Shown here piece after piece: positions 26,375-36,006 of a stretch of 64,000 nucleotides of DNA. The position numbers were made by a program, and so were the translations under genes. Each line of letters opens with the position of its first letter. The first letter of the stretch is position 1. The notes below the pieces were generated by a model. The model searched no databases and was not told the origin of the DNA. It worked only from the letters and a program-made list of their open reading frames with translations. The stretch comes from Fidelibacterota bacterium (GTDB taxonomy: Bacteria > Fidelibacterota > Marinisomatia > SCGC-AAA003-L08 > D37C17), in assembly GCA_002717625.1 (NCBI GenBank), contig PBEF01000011.1, forward strand, positions 35,758 through 99,757, in the 5' to 3' direction.

Positions 26375-27400
26375 GTGTCATCTGCTGATAATAAAATAAA
26401 AGAATTAGAAAATCTATTTCTTTCAGATTATGATTTGCTAAAACAAAATAAAATAGATTTTGAGTCAGTCTATAATAAATATTTAGGAAGAAAAAAAGGG
26501 CTTCTTAATACTCTCTATCCATTGCTTTCTGATTTAGATTCTGATAAAAAGTCTGAATTTGGTAAGAGAATAAATAATTTTAAAAATAAAATTATTTTAA
26601 GTTTTGATAAGTATAAGCCATGTAATGATATTTCAGAAAAAGAAGTTGATGTAGATCTTACTTTGCCAGAATCTTATACTTCTTTGGGTAGCATTCATCC
26701 TATCACAATAATTATAGATGAAATCAAAAGTATTTTTTCCAAGATAGGTTTTTCATCTGTCTATGGATCTGAAATTGATTCAGAATATTATAATTTTGAG
26801 GCACTAAATATTCCTAAACATCATCCTGCAAGAGATATGCAAGATACTTTCTATATAAATGATAATATCTTATTGCGTACACATACCTCTGGTAGTCAAA
26901 TTCATTTTATGAAGAAGAATAAGCCTCCTATAAGAATTTTATCACCTGGACGTGTTTATAGGAATGAAGATATTAGTGTTAGAAGTTATTGTTTATTTCA
27001 TCAGATTGAGGGACTCTATGTTGATCAGAATGTGTCTTTTTCTGAATTAAAAGGAACATTAGAATATTTTGCAAAAGAATTTTTTGGTTCAAATGTAAAA
27101 ACTAGATTTAGACCGAGCTATTTTCCATTTACAGAGCCGAGTGCAGAAATGGATGTATATTGGGGTTTAAATAATGAATCTGATTATCGTATAACAAAGG
27201 GTACTGGATGGTTAGAAATTTTAGGTTGTGGTATGGTTGATCCTGAAGTATTTAAATCAGTAGATTATAATTCCGAAAAAATTAATGGTTTTGCTTTTGG
27301 TTTGGGTATAGAAAGAATAGCTATGCTTAAATATGGTATAGATGATATTCGTTTACTTTATGAAGGTGATTATAAATTTTTGAGGCAGTTTAAAAAATGA
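26375..27400 (+). CDS. pheS: Phenylalanyl-tRNA synthetase alpha subunit
   Basis: 341-aa class II synthetase catalytic subunit. An N-terminal coiled-coil region binds the tRNA; motif 2 is RILSPGRVYRNEDISVRS and motif 3 is GFAFGLGIERIAML. The HHPARDMQDTFY segment is typical of PheS. The start is GTG, seven bases after the rplT stop, with weak AAGTAG upstream. The stop overlaps the pheT ATG (ATGA). Confidence 0.96.
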   Translation: MSSADNKIKELENLFLSDYDLLKQNKIDFESVYNKYLGRKKGLLNTLYPLLSDLDSDKKSEFGKRINNFKNKIILSFDKYKPCNDISEKEVDVDLTLPESYTSLGSIHPITIIIDEIKSIFSKIGFSSVYGSEIDSEYYNFEALNIPKHHPARDMQDTFYINDNILLRTHTSGSQIHFMKKNKPPIRILSPGRVYRNEDISVRSYCLFHQIEGLYVDQNVSFSELKGTLEYFAKEFFGSNVKTRFRPSYFPFTEPSAEMDVYWGLNNESDYRITKGTGWLEILGCGMVDPEVFKSVDYNSEKINGFAFGLGIERIAMLKYGIDDIRLLYEGDYKFLRQFKK

Positions 27401-29769
27401 AAATTTCTAAGAATTGGTTAAATAATTATATTTCTTCAAATAAAAGTGATGCCGATTTAGTTGATGCCTTTACGCAGCTAGGTTTAGAGTGTAGTACTGA
27501 AAAAAATAATTCTATTGATTCTAATATAGTTGTTGGTAAAGTATTGGAATGTAAAAAGCATCCAAATGCTGATAGACTCCAAGTGTGTAAAGTTGATGTA
27601 TCTGATAATGAACCATTGATAATTGTTTGTGGTGCGCCAAATATTAAACAAAATATTTTTGTCCCGGTAGCTAAAATTGGTTCTAAAATTAATGATTTTA
27701 AAATTAAAAAAACAAAAATTAGAGATGTAGTTTCAAATGGTATGATTTGTTCAGAAAAAGAACTTGGTATAGGAGAGGATCATGATGGAATAATGATTTT
27801 GAACGATTCTTTTAAATTGGGAGAAGCATTGAGTACTGTTTTGAACATTAAAGAAGATACGATTTTTGATTTTGATATGACTCCTAATAGAGGAGATTGC
27901 TTTAGTCACTTAGGTGTTGCTAGAGAACTTGCAATAATAGAAAATGTAAAAATTAAAAACAATATAAGTGAATTTAAAAAGGGTAAATTTAAAATATCTG
28001 ATCTGATAGATGTATCCATTAATAACCATGATTTATGCCCTAGATATGCATGTAGAGTTATAAAAAATATTAAAGTTGGAGAAAGTCCTCAATGGTTAAA
28101 AAATAAATTAATTTCTATTGGGCAAAAGAGCATTAATAATGTTGTTGATTTAGCAAATTATATAATGTTTGATATGGGGCAACCATTACATACATTTGAT
28201 TATAATAATCTAAATGGAAAAATGATTGAAGTAAGAAGAGCTAAAAAAGGTGAAGAAATTATATGTTTAAATAATGAAGTTAAAAAATTATCTGTTGATG
28301 ATATTATTATTGCTGATAAAAAAGGTCCTGTTGCAATTGCTGGTGTTATAGGAGGTTTACATAGCCAGGTTAAAGATAGCACAACGGATATTTTATTAGA
28401 AAGTGCTGTATTCAATGAAATAAACATTAGAAAAACATCTAAAAAATATGATTATGCAAAAGAAGCATCCAAAAGATTTGAGAGGGGTGTAGACTTTAAA
28501 AACGTAATTAATGTAATGGATAAGTTTACAAAAATTCTTTTAGAAATTTCTGGTGGTGAGCCAAGTGTTGATTATATTGATATTTCTACTGATTGGAATA
28601 GTAAAGAAATTTTATTTGATGTTTTAAGATGTAATAGTTTTTTAGGTATATCATTAAAAAGTAAAGAAATAAAAAATATTTTTAATTCCCTAAATATAAA
28701 TTGTTCTAAAGGGGTTCATTCTTTTAAATGTTCAATCCCTTCATACCGTAATGATTTAGAGCGTGAAGTTGATTTATTTGAAGAAGTTGCTAGGGTATAT
28801 GGTTATGACAGGATACCTTCTGAGCTAAATTTTAAATTTTCATCAAGCAGTCTTATAGATGATGATAATATTATAGAAGATAAAGTTCGCAATATATTAT
28901 CAAACAATGGATTTAATGAGCATTATTCAAATAGTTTGTATAGTATGAAGGAGACCTCTTTATTTAATAATAAATCTGTACAAATCATGAACCCATTAAG
29001 CAAAGACATGGAATTTGTTAGAAATTCACTTATTCCAGGAATATTAAAAAGTTTGTGCTATAATGAAAAAAGAGAACGTGATTTTTTGAAATATTATGAA
29101 ATTGGTTCTATTAATTTTTTATCAAAGGAGCGGTATAATTTATCTATTGAAAATAGATGCTTATGTTTGGCCTATCTTGGCAATAGAATGATTTCATGGC
29201 AAGGTAAAAAAACTTTTAATATATATAATGTAAAAGGTGATATCTCTATGCTAATGCATAATTTAGGATTTAGAAAAATTGATTATAAAGTTGAGCCTAA
29301 TAATAGCTATAGTGATTTTAATCTTTCAGTTTTAATTGAAGAAAAGAAAATCGGTCAAATTTTTAGTTTGAACAATAGAATTAAGTCAGAGTATGATATA
29401 GATAATGATGTTATTATTTGTGATATTAATTTAGAAAAGTTGAAACAATTATATAATGATATAAATATTTCGTATAAAAAAATAATTACTTACCCATCTA
29501 TAAATAGAGATATTGCAATCCTTATTAAGAAAAATGTTGTGCATGCTGAAATTGTGAAAACAATATTTAGTGCATCAAGTTCTATTCTTAAGAGAGTTGA
29601 TTTATTTGATATATATGAAGATGAAAGTTTAGGAAATGGTATAAAGAGTATGGCTTATTCTTTAAAATTTCAATCAGATTCAAAAACTTTAACTGTATCT
29701 GAAGTGGATAAAGAAATGTTAAAGATTATGAGACAATTAAAAGATAAATTTAATGCTTCTCAAAGGTAG
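27397..29769 (+). CDS. pheT: Phenylalanyl-tRNA synthetase beta subunit
   Basis: 790-aa, full-length PheT. Order: tRNA-binding (EMAP-like) domain at about 40-150 with HPNADRLQVCKVD and GAPN; B3/4 editing domain at about 205-370; B5 domain at about 395-470; catalytic-like domain; and the C-terminal ferredoxin-fold anticodon-binding domain from about 695 (YPSINRDIAIL). It forms the alpha2-beta2 enzyme with PheS and overlaps it by four bases. Confidence 0.96.
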   Translation: MKISKNWLNNYISSNKSDADLVDAFTQLGLECSTEKNNSIDSNIVVGKVLECKKHPNADRLQVCKVDVSDNEPLIIVCGAPNIKQNIFVPVAKIGSKINDFKIKKTKIRDVVSNGMICSEKELGIGEDHDGIMILNDSFKLGEALSTVLNIKEDTIFDFDMTPNRGDCFSHLGVARELAIIENVKIKNNISEFKKGKFKISDLIDVSINNHDLCPRYACRVIKNIKVGESPQWLKNKLISIGQKSINNVVDLANYIMFDMGQPLHTFDYNNLNGKMIEVRRAKKGEEIICLNNEVKKLSVDDIIIADKKGPVAIAGVIGGLHSQVKDSTTDILLESAVFNEINIRKTSKKYDYAKEASKRFERGVDFKNVINVMDKFTKILLEISGGEPSVDYIDISTDWNSKEILFDVLRCNSFLGISLKSKEIKNIFNSLNINCSKGVHSFKCSIPSYRNDLEREVDLFEEVARVYGYDRIPSELNFKFSSSSLIDDDNIIEDKVRNILSNNGFNEHYSNSLYSMKETSLFNNKSVQIMNPLSKDMEFVRNSLIPGILKSLCYNEKRERDFLKYYEIGSINFLSKERYNLSIENRCLCLAYLGNRMISWQGKKTFNIYNVKGDISMLMHNLGFRKIDYKVEPNNSYSDFNLSVLIEEKKIGQIFSLNNRIKSEYDIDNDVIICDINLEKLKQLYNDINISYKKIITYPSINRDIAILIKKNVVHAEIVKTIFSASSSILKRVDLFDIYEDESLGNGIKSMAYSLKFQSDSKTLTVSEVDKEMLKIMRQLKDKFNASQR

Positions 29770-29789
29770 TATTTTATTATATTATAATA

Positions 29790-30092
29790 ATGAATAAAAA
29801 ACTAAATGTAAAAAGAATAAGACTTCTTGGTCAGGATTACTTAATAAAATCCTCTGAATCTGCAGAAATGTTAAAGATAGCTGATTATGTAGATAAAAAA
29901 ATGCAAGAGGTTATTGATAGTGGGGTAGATAAAGATTCACAGCAATTAAGGATAGCAGTATTTACTTGTTTGGAAATTGCAGGTGAACTTTTTTTGTATA
30001 AAAAAAAGAATCAAACTATTTTGAATAAGATTGAAAAAAAATCAAATTTTTTAATTGAATTAATTGATGAAAAATTAAAAGAAAATTTGTAG
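29790..30092 (+). CDS. zapA: Cell division protein ZapA
   Basis: 100-aa protein that stabilises and bundles FtsZ at the division ring. The N-terminal beta-hairpin region VKRIRLLGQDYLIKSSESAEML and the following helix match ZapA; the C-terminal half is a coiled coil. Position directly after pheT and before folD is common in several bacterial groups. Confidence 0.88.
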   Translation: MNKKLNVKRIRLLGQDYLIKSSESAEMLKIADYVDKKMQEVIDSGVDKDSQQLRIAVFTCLEIAGELFLYKKKNQTILNKIEKKSNFLIELIDEKLKENL

Positions 30093-30103
30093 TAAGATTA
30101 AGT

Positions 30104-30982
30104 ATGGACACATTGCTATTAAAAGGTCTTCCCGTATCTCAAAATATAAAATTATCTTTAAAAAAAGAAATTGATTCATTAAGAAACAAAAATGTAATTC
30201 CAACATTATCTGCAGTCTTAGTAGGTAATGATCCTGCTTCTCAAATTTATGTTAATTCAAAACATAAAACTTTTATTAATAATAATTGTAAAAGTACAGT
30301 ACATAAATTAGATGAACATATTCCTGAAAATGAATTAATTGATTTTATTTATTCCTTAAATAATGATTCTGATGTTCATGGAATATTAGTGCAGTTGCCT
30401 CTTCCAAAGCATTTAAATGAAGAGAAAGTATTAGAAGCTATTGATGCAAGAAAGGATGTTGATGGTATACACCCGCTTAATGTTGGGAAGCTTTTAAGAG
30501 GGATTCCTGACTTTATTTCATGTACTCCAGCAGGCTGTTTAGAGATATTGAAATATTATAATATTCCTGTTCAATCAAGGCATGTTGTGATTGTTGGTAG
30601 GAGTAATATTGTTGGAAAACCTTTAATGGCTTTATTATCTCAAAAATTTAAAATTGGAAACTCTACGGTTACTATTTGTCATACAGGAACTAAGGATATT
30701 AAGGCGTATACTATGCAAGCTGACATCTTGATTGCAGCAATTGGAAATCCTAATTATATAGATGCTAATATGGTAAAGCAAGGAGTAGATATTCTTGATG
30801 TAGGTATTAATAGAATTAAGGATGATTCAGAAAAAGGTTATAAAATTATTGGAGATGTAGACTATGATAGTGTTTTTGGCATTGCTAATTCAATAACACC
30901 TGTTCCAGGTGGAGTTGGACCAATGACTATTACAATGCTATTAAATAATACAGTTAAAGCTGCAGGTAGAACTATTAGCTGA
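30104..30982 (+). CDS. folD: Methylenetetrahydrofolate dehydrogenase / cyclohydrolase
   Basis: Bifunctional one-carbon enzyme (292 aa) interconverting methylene-, methenyl- and formyl-THF. The catalytic region IYVNSKHK, the ILVQLPLPKHL signature, KDVDGIHPLN, GRSNIVGKP (NADP-binding loop) and PVPGGVGPMT are all present. Its 3' end overlaps the convergent methyltransferase gene by eight bases. Confidence 0.96.
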   Translation: MDTLLLKGLPVSQNIKLSLKKEIDSLRNKNVIPTLSAVLVGNDPASQIYVNSKHKTFINNNCKSTVHKLDEHIPENELIDFIYSLNNDSDVHGILVQLPLPKHLNEEKVLEAIDARKDVDGIHPLNVGKLLRGIPDFISCTPAGCLEILKYYNIPVQSRHVVIVGRSNIVGKPLMALLSQKFKIGNSTVTICHTGTKDIKAYTMQADILIAAIGNPNYIDANMVKQGVDILDVGINRIKDDSEKGYKIIGDVDYDSVFGIANSITPVPGGVGPMTITMLLNNTVKAAGRTIS

Positions 30983-32525
30983 AGTGATTGATGCTTATTG
31001 TTGGTATTTCCTTATTCGGAAATAAGATGCTTTCTTCTTGTAAATTTAATTTAGCTACTTTAGCGCACTTTATAAAAGTATCATATTCAACCAAGTATTG
31101 ATCAGAAAAACCATGGGTTGTATCATATGCGCAGGCTAATGTTTTTCCTCTATTAAGCATTGTTAGCTTTGGGTTTATAGTATGTAATTCTAATATTATT
31201 AATCCATATTTATTAACATATTTTTTCCATTTTGAGAAATGCTCTATTAAATTATTGATTAATTGGCTTTGATTAATATACTTTCCTTTATAGCAAAAAG
31301 AGCCTGACGTTGTGATATTAATTTCTTTGATTTCTTTAGGCTCTTCATAAATTCTGTTGTGATCTAGAAAAGTCCTAGTACTTAAAAAGTCATTTAAGTC
31401 TGTATTATATTCTAAACTAAGTTTTTTGTTTAAGCTTTCTGGTGAAGATATATTCCCATTTAATATTATATTATTAATATTATATGAATTTAATTTTCTT
31501 CTGCTTGCTATTCGAGCCTCTTTGTTAATGTCCACTCCAATTAATGTTATAGGATGTTCTTGAAGAGTCAAACCTCTTTTAGTATTATTTTTTATTATAT
31601 CAAAACAATGTTTTAGAAAACTTCCATCACCACAGCCTATATCTATAATTCCTTTTGGTTGTTCATTAATATTTTTATTAAATATATCAATTATGATTTT
31701 ATCTATTTGTTTAAAGTAATATTTATGCGCACCTCCACTTCCCCAAACATTCATACCCCTATTAACATGAATTTCATTTCCTGTTTTATCTCTCTTCCAG
31801 ACTAAGTTTGTATTTTTTGATATAATAGATTTCAGGTTACTTAGTAGAGGTAAATATGATGATGTAACGCCATAAGCGGCAAGCCTATCGTTTAAAAATT
31901 TTCCTTTTTCAGTATTGTTTTTATTATTATCCAAAATATTTGCTATTTGAAATATTTTTTCAATATAAAATCTAAATTTTTGATTTTTAATATCATTTAT
32001 AGATTTTTTATGATATCCTAAATATGATAATATAGGCCCTACAATTATCCCTTCGATGAAATAGTATAAAAAAAATTCAGTAGAGTTCTTGCTATTTTTT
32101 AATGTTTGTTTTTTTTCTAAGCATTGGATAGTATCTTCTAATATTTGGTTTTGTTCATATGATAAATATTCATTATCATTTGATAGATTTTTAAATGAAA
32201 CATATAGATTTATTAATTTTATAAAAAGGTTGTAATCCTTTGTATAACTATTAATGATATTCAGTTTGTTTTTATTAATAATATATACTTTTTTTTCATT
32301 TTGATCTTTTATTTCAAACAGACCAATACATGATAAGGTTCTAATGGCAACATTTAAGTATCCTTTATTTACTTGAAATGTATTTTCAATATCATTTAAT
32401 ATAAATGAATCTTTTTCAGTTAAAAATTTTAATATTCCTATTTCATTAAGTGCTGATATAGTTGGAATAATACCAATTCCATCTAAGTGTAAAAATAGTT
32501 GTTCTTTATACTTGTAGCTATTCAT
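30975..32525 (-). CDS. Class I SAM-dependent methyltransferase with winged-helix N-terminus
   Basis: 516 aa. The N-terminal part (about 1-85) resembles the dimerisation/winged-helix domain of O-methyltransferases (ALNEIGILKFL, NVAIRTLSCIGLFE). A helical insert follows, then a Rossmann methyltransferase domain with motif I GIIDIGCGDGSFLKHC (about 290-305) and LIGVDINKEARIASR. HTINPKLTMLNRGKTLACAYDTTHGFSDQ near the C-terminus is also notable. The layout recalls methyltransferases of polyketide-type pathways. Substrate unknown. It is the only minus-strand gene between two plus-strand operons and has no biosynthetic neighbours, so it probably forms its own transcription unit. Confidence 0.75.
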   Translation of the reverse strand: MNSYKYKEQLFLHLDGIGIIPTISALNEIGILKFLTEKDSFILNDIENTFQVNKGYLNVAIRTLSCIGLFEIKDQNEKKVYIINKNKLNIINSYTKDYNLFIKLINLYVSFKNLSNDNEYLSYEQNQILEDTIQCLEKKQTLKNSKNSTEFFLYYFIEGIIVGPILSYLGYHKKSINDIKNQKFRFYIEKIFQIANILDNNKNNTEKGKFLNDRLAAYGVTSSYLPLLSNLKSIISKNTNLVWKRDKTGNEIHVNRGMNVWGSGGAHKYYFKQIDKIIIDIFNKNINEQPKGIIDIGCGDGSFLKHCFDIIKNNTKRGLTLQEHPITLIGVDINKEARIASRRKLNSYNINNIILNGNISSPESLNKKLSLEYNTDLNDFLSTRTFLDHNRIYEEPKEIKEINITTSGSFCYKGKYINQSQLINNLIEHFSKWKKYVNKYGLIILELHTINPKLTMLNRGKTLACAYDTTHGFSDQYLVEYDTFIKCAKVAKLNLQEESILFPNKEIPTISINHFS

Positions 32526-32612
32526 CTATATTAGTAATAAATTTTGCTGTAGTTCTTTGTATAAAGTTTACACTATTTTATTTTAATTTTAAATTAAATA
32601 TATTGATTATTT

Positions 32613-33707
32613 ATGTCGTTAGTTCCTAAGCATATAAAACAATTATCACCCTATAAGCCGGGAAAAACAATTGAATCTGTAAAAAGAAAATATAATATTA
32701 AGCATATTGTTAAGCTTGCATCAAATGAAAATCCATTAGGCCCATCAAAAAAAGCTTTAGATGCTGTATCTGATATATTATTTAATTCACATAGATATCC
32801 AGATGCATCTGGTTTAATATTGAGAGAAAAACTTGCTAATAGCTTTGATGTAAAAATAGATAATGTTATTTTAGGTAGTGGAAGCGAAGGAATAATGTCA
32901 TCAATTATGAGAACATTTTTAAAAGAAAAAGATGAATTAATCTCATCTGAAAATTCATTTATAGGTTTTAGAGTATTAGCAAATGCAAGCGGGAAAAAAA
33001 CTAATTGGATACCTAAAAAATCATTTAGATATGATTTAAAAGCAATAGCTGAAAAAATTAATAGAAATACTAAGATAATTTATATAGCAAATCCAGATAA
33101 TCCAACAGGGACTTATATTACAAAAGATGAATTCGATTCCTTCATGAGTAACGTTCCTGATCGTGTTTTAGTTGTTTTAGATGAAGCTTATTTTGAGTAT
33201 GCTAATCATATTGAAGATTATCCCGATTCTATGTTTTATAGATATGACAATGTGATAACATTGAGAACTTTTTCTAAAGTTTATGGCTTAGCTGGTTTTA
33301 GAGTAGGATATGGTTTTGCTCATCAAGATTTAATTGGAAATTTAATGAAGGTCAAGCTCCCTTTTGAGCCTTCATCGTCTTCTCAGGTAGCAGCAATAGC
33401 AGCATTAGATGATTTAAATCATCTAGATAAAACAATTGCACTAAATAAGAAGGAAATGATTAGGGTATGCCAATTTTTAAAGGATAATAAATTTAATTTT
33501 ATTCCATCTGTTGCAAATTTTGTTACTATTGTTTTTAATTCTCGTAATGATACTGTAAATGCAAGTAACTTTTTATTGAAAAATGGTGTTATAGTAAGGG
33601 ACCTTATAGGGTTTGGATTACCTTGTTCTATTAGAATTACGATTGGAAAAGAATCTGAAAATGAAGTTTTTATGCAAAAAATATCTGAATATATAGGGAA
33701 TCTTTAG
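32613..33707 (+). CDS. hisC: HisC-type aminotransferase (histidinol-phosphate / aromatic amino acid)
   Basis: 364-aa class I/II PLP aminotransferase with LASNENPLGPS at the N-terminus, IANPDNPTGTYI, VLDEAYFEY and the PLP lysine in TFSKVYGLAGFRVGYG (Lys222). These are standard HisC features. HisC-like enzymes often also accept tyrosine and phenylalanine. Because the next gene (21 bases away) is HPPD, whose substrate is 4-hydroxyphenylpyruvate, its job here may be tyrosine transamination rather than histidine synthesis. No other his gene is in the window. Sequence alone cannot decide. Confidence 0.85.
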   Translation: MSLVPKHIKQLSPYKPGKTIESVKRKYNIKHIVKLASNENPLGPSKKALDAVSDILFNSHRYPDASGLILREKLANSFDVKIDNVILGSGSEGIMSSIMRTFLKEKDELISSENSFIGFRVLANASGKKTNWIPKKSFRYDLKAIAEKINRNTKIIYIANPDNPTGTYITKDEFDSFMSNVPDRVLVVLDEAYFEYANHIEDYPDSMFYRYDNVITLRTFSKVYGLAGFRVGYGFAHQDLIGNLMKVKLPFEPSSSSQVAAIAALDDLNHLDKTIALNKKEMIRVCQFLKDNKFNFIPSVANFVTIVFNSRNDTVNASNFLLKNGVIVRDLIGFGLPCSIRITIGKESENEVFMQKISEYIGNL

Positions 33708-33728
33708 TGATAGGGAAAATAATTATTT

Positions 33729-34847
33729 ATGGCATATTTTACAGATAAATTTAAAGGAAAAAAATATTTCAAAGATATAAGCTTTCATCATGTAGAATAT
33801 TATGTTGGGAATGCTAAACAGGCAAGTGAATATTATAAAAATATTTTTGGATTTTCAGATTATGCATATGCTGGACCTGAAACAGGCTTGAAAGATAGAG
33901 CTTCATATGTTATTAGAAAAAATAAAGTTTTTTATGTTTTAACTACACCATTAAAAGCAAATCATCCTATATCAGAATGGCTATTAAAGCATGGGGATGG
34001 AGTTTATAATATCGCATTTAATGTTGATTCTGTTGAAGAAGCTTATAATGGTTGTATTAATAGAGGTGCTCAATCAGTTTCAGATGTTTTTGCTGTAAAT
34101 GATAAAAATGGTTTTTTTTCTGAAGCTTTTATTAAATCATATGGTGATTGTGTACATTCTTTTATTAATAATAGAAATTATAAATTGTGGGCTCCAAATT
34201 TTATAGATAATAGAACTGATAAAAAAAAATCAAAAGATACTAAAATTGAACTTATTGATCATATTGTTGCAAATGTCGAATTAGATAAAATGGATTTTTG
34301 GAAAGAATATTATGAAAGAATATTTGGATTTTCTGCATTTGTTAGATTTGATGAAACAGATATATCAACAAAATATTCTTCACTTAAAAGTGTAGTTTTG
34401 AGATCTGATAATTGGAAAGTTAAATTACCTATTAATGAGCCTGCAGAAGGTTTGAAAAAATCACAAATAGAAGAATATTTAGATTTTAATGAAGGTCCAG
34501 GAGTACAGCATATAGCTTTATTAAGTAGTGACATAATACAAACTATAAAGGTTTTAAGAAATAATGGATTGAAGTTTTTAAAATTATCTGATACTTACTA
34601 TGAGATTCTAGAAAAGAAAAATATTGTAATTAAGGAAGATATATTAAAATTAAAAGAGTTAGGAATACTCATAGATAGCGATGAAGAAGGGTATTTATTA
34701 CAATTATTTACACAGCCCATACAAGATAGACCTACTTTGTTTATTGAAATAATACAAAGAAGAGGTTCTAGGGGATTTGGTCAAGGAAATTTTCAATCTT
34801 TATTTGAATCTATAGAGCTTGAACAAGATAGAAGGGGGAATCTTTAA
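33729..34847 (+). CDS. hppD: 4-hydroxyphenylpyruvate dioxygenase
   Basis: 372-aa Fe(II) dioxygenase that turns 4-hydroxyphenylpyruvate into homogentisate. Two VOC half-domains are seen: FHHVEYYVGNAKQA near the N-terminus and the catalytic one with iron ligands in IDHIVANVE (His178), GVQHIALLS (His261) and FIEIIQRRG (Glu340). The C-terminal GSRGFGQGNFQSLFESIELEQ is diagnostic. It is the second gene of a tyrosine-catabolic operon and directly precedes homogentisate dioxygenase. Confidence 0.96.
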   Translation: MAYFTDKFKGKKYFKDISFHHVEYYVGNAKQASEYYKNIFGFSDYAYAGPETGLKDRASYVIRKNKVFYVLTTPLKANHPISEWLLKHGDGVYNIAFNVDSVEEAYNGCINRGAQSVSDVFAVNDKNGFFSEAFIKSYGDCVHSFINNRNYKLWAPNFIDNRTDKKKSKDTKIELIDHIVANVELDKMDFWKEYYERIFGFSAFVRFDETDISTKYSSLKSVVLRSDNWKVKLPINEPAEGLKKSQIEEYLDFNEGPGVQHIALLSSDIIQTIKVLRNNGLKFLKLSDTYYEILEKKNIVIKEDILKLKELGILIDSDEEGYLLQLFTQPIQDRPTLFIEIIQRRGSRGFGQGNFQSLFESIELEQDRRGNL

Positions 34848-34863
34848 TTAATGAGGAAAATAT

Positions 34864-36006
34864 ATGCCATTTTATAATTCATCTGGAAAAATTCCTAAAA
34901 AAAGACATACTGTTTTTAAAAATCCTAATGGTGGTATTTACTATGAGGAGCTTGTAAGTAGAGAAGGCTTTTCATATATATATTCTAATCTCTATCATTT
35001 AAAAATGCCTACAGAAATTAAATCTTTAGGTACATTTAAAAAGGATGATAGGTATAATTATTTAAAACAAGATCATAAGCCTTATCATTTTGAAATGAAT
35101 AAAAAAAATAAACTTTTAGTATATAATAATGATATAGCTATTTCTACAATTTATTTTAAGCCAAATGATATAAATAACTCTTTAATTTTTCAAAGAAACG
35201 GAGATTGTGATAACCTTCTTTATATTCAAGAAGGAAATGGCTTATTAAAGACAAATTATGGAGATTTAGAATACCATGAAGGTGATTATATTATTATTCC
35301 AAGGGGTGTTATTTTTCAGAATGATATACTCTCAAAACATATTAGTGGTTTATTAATTGAATCTAAATCTCCTATTGAAACTCCCTCTAGATATAGAAAT
35401 AGATTAGGTCAACTGCTTGAACATTCCCCTTTTTGTGAGCGAGATATTAGAATTCCAAAATTAAATAATCCTATAGATGAACAAGGTGATTTTGAGATAC
35501 AGGTTCGATTTAGGACAGGTATTAAAAGTTATATTTATAATAATCATCCTTTTGATGTTATTGGTTGGGATGGTTATTATTTCCCTTGGATATTAAATAT
35601 TAATGATTTTGAACCTGTGACAGGGAGTATTCATCAACCGCCACCTGTTCATCAAACATTTGAAGGGAAAGGTTTTGTTATATGCTCTTTTGTATCTAGA
35701 TTATTTGACTACCACCCGGATGCAATTCCAGCTCCATATCCTCATTCTAATGTAGATTCAGATGAAGTTATATTTTACTCTAAAGGAAATTTTATGTCTA
35801 GAAAAGGAATTAATCCTGGTTCTGTAACCTATCATCCTATGGGTTTACCTCATGGCCCTCAGCCAGGAAAGTATGAAGAGTCTATTGGCAAAAAAAACAC
35901 AGATGAGCTTGCTGTAATGGTTGATACATTTGAACCTTTATATATTGCAAGAGAAGCTGAAAAAAATAGTGATAATAATTATCCACTTAGTTGGTTAAAA
36001 AAATAA
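34864..36006 (+). CDS. hmgA: Homogentisate 1,2-dioxygenase
   Basis: 380-aa cupin-type Fe(II) ring-cleaving enzyme producing maleylacetoacetate. Visible are the N-terminal EELVSREGFSYIYSNLYH, the central WDGYYFPWILNINDFEP, the iron-binding region SIHQPPPVHQTFEG and GSVTYHPMGLPHGPQPGKYEESIG. It is shorter than the mammalian enzyme (about 445 aa), as usual for this bacterial branch. AGGAAA precedes the ATG. Its product needs an isomerase and a hydrolase, which are not found in this window. Confidence 0.94.
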   Translation: MPFYNSSGKIPKKRHTVFKNPNGGIYYEELVSREGFSYIYSNLYHLKMPTEIKSLGTFKKDDRYNYLKQDHKPYHFEMNKKNKLLVYNNDIAISTIYFKPNDINNSLIFQRNGDCDNLLYIQEGNGLLKTNYGDLEYHEGDYIIIPRGVIFQNDILSKHISGLLIESKSPIETPSRYRNRLGQLLEHSPFCERDIRIPKLNNPIDEQGDFEIQVRFRTGIKSYIYNNHPFDVIGWDGYYFPWILNINDFEPVTGSIHQPPPVHQTFEGKGFVICSFVSRLFDYHPDAIPAPYPHSNVDSDEVIFYSKGNFMSRKGINPGSVTYHPMGLPHGPQPGKYEESIGKKNTDELAVMVDTFEPLYIAREAEKNSDNNYPLSWLKK

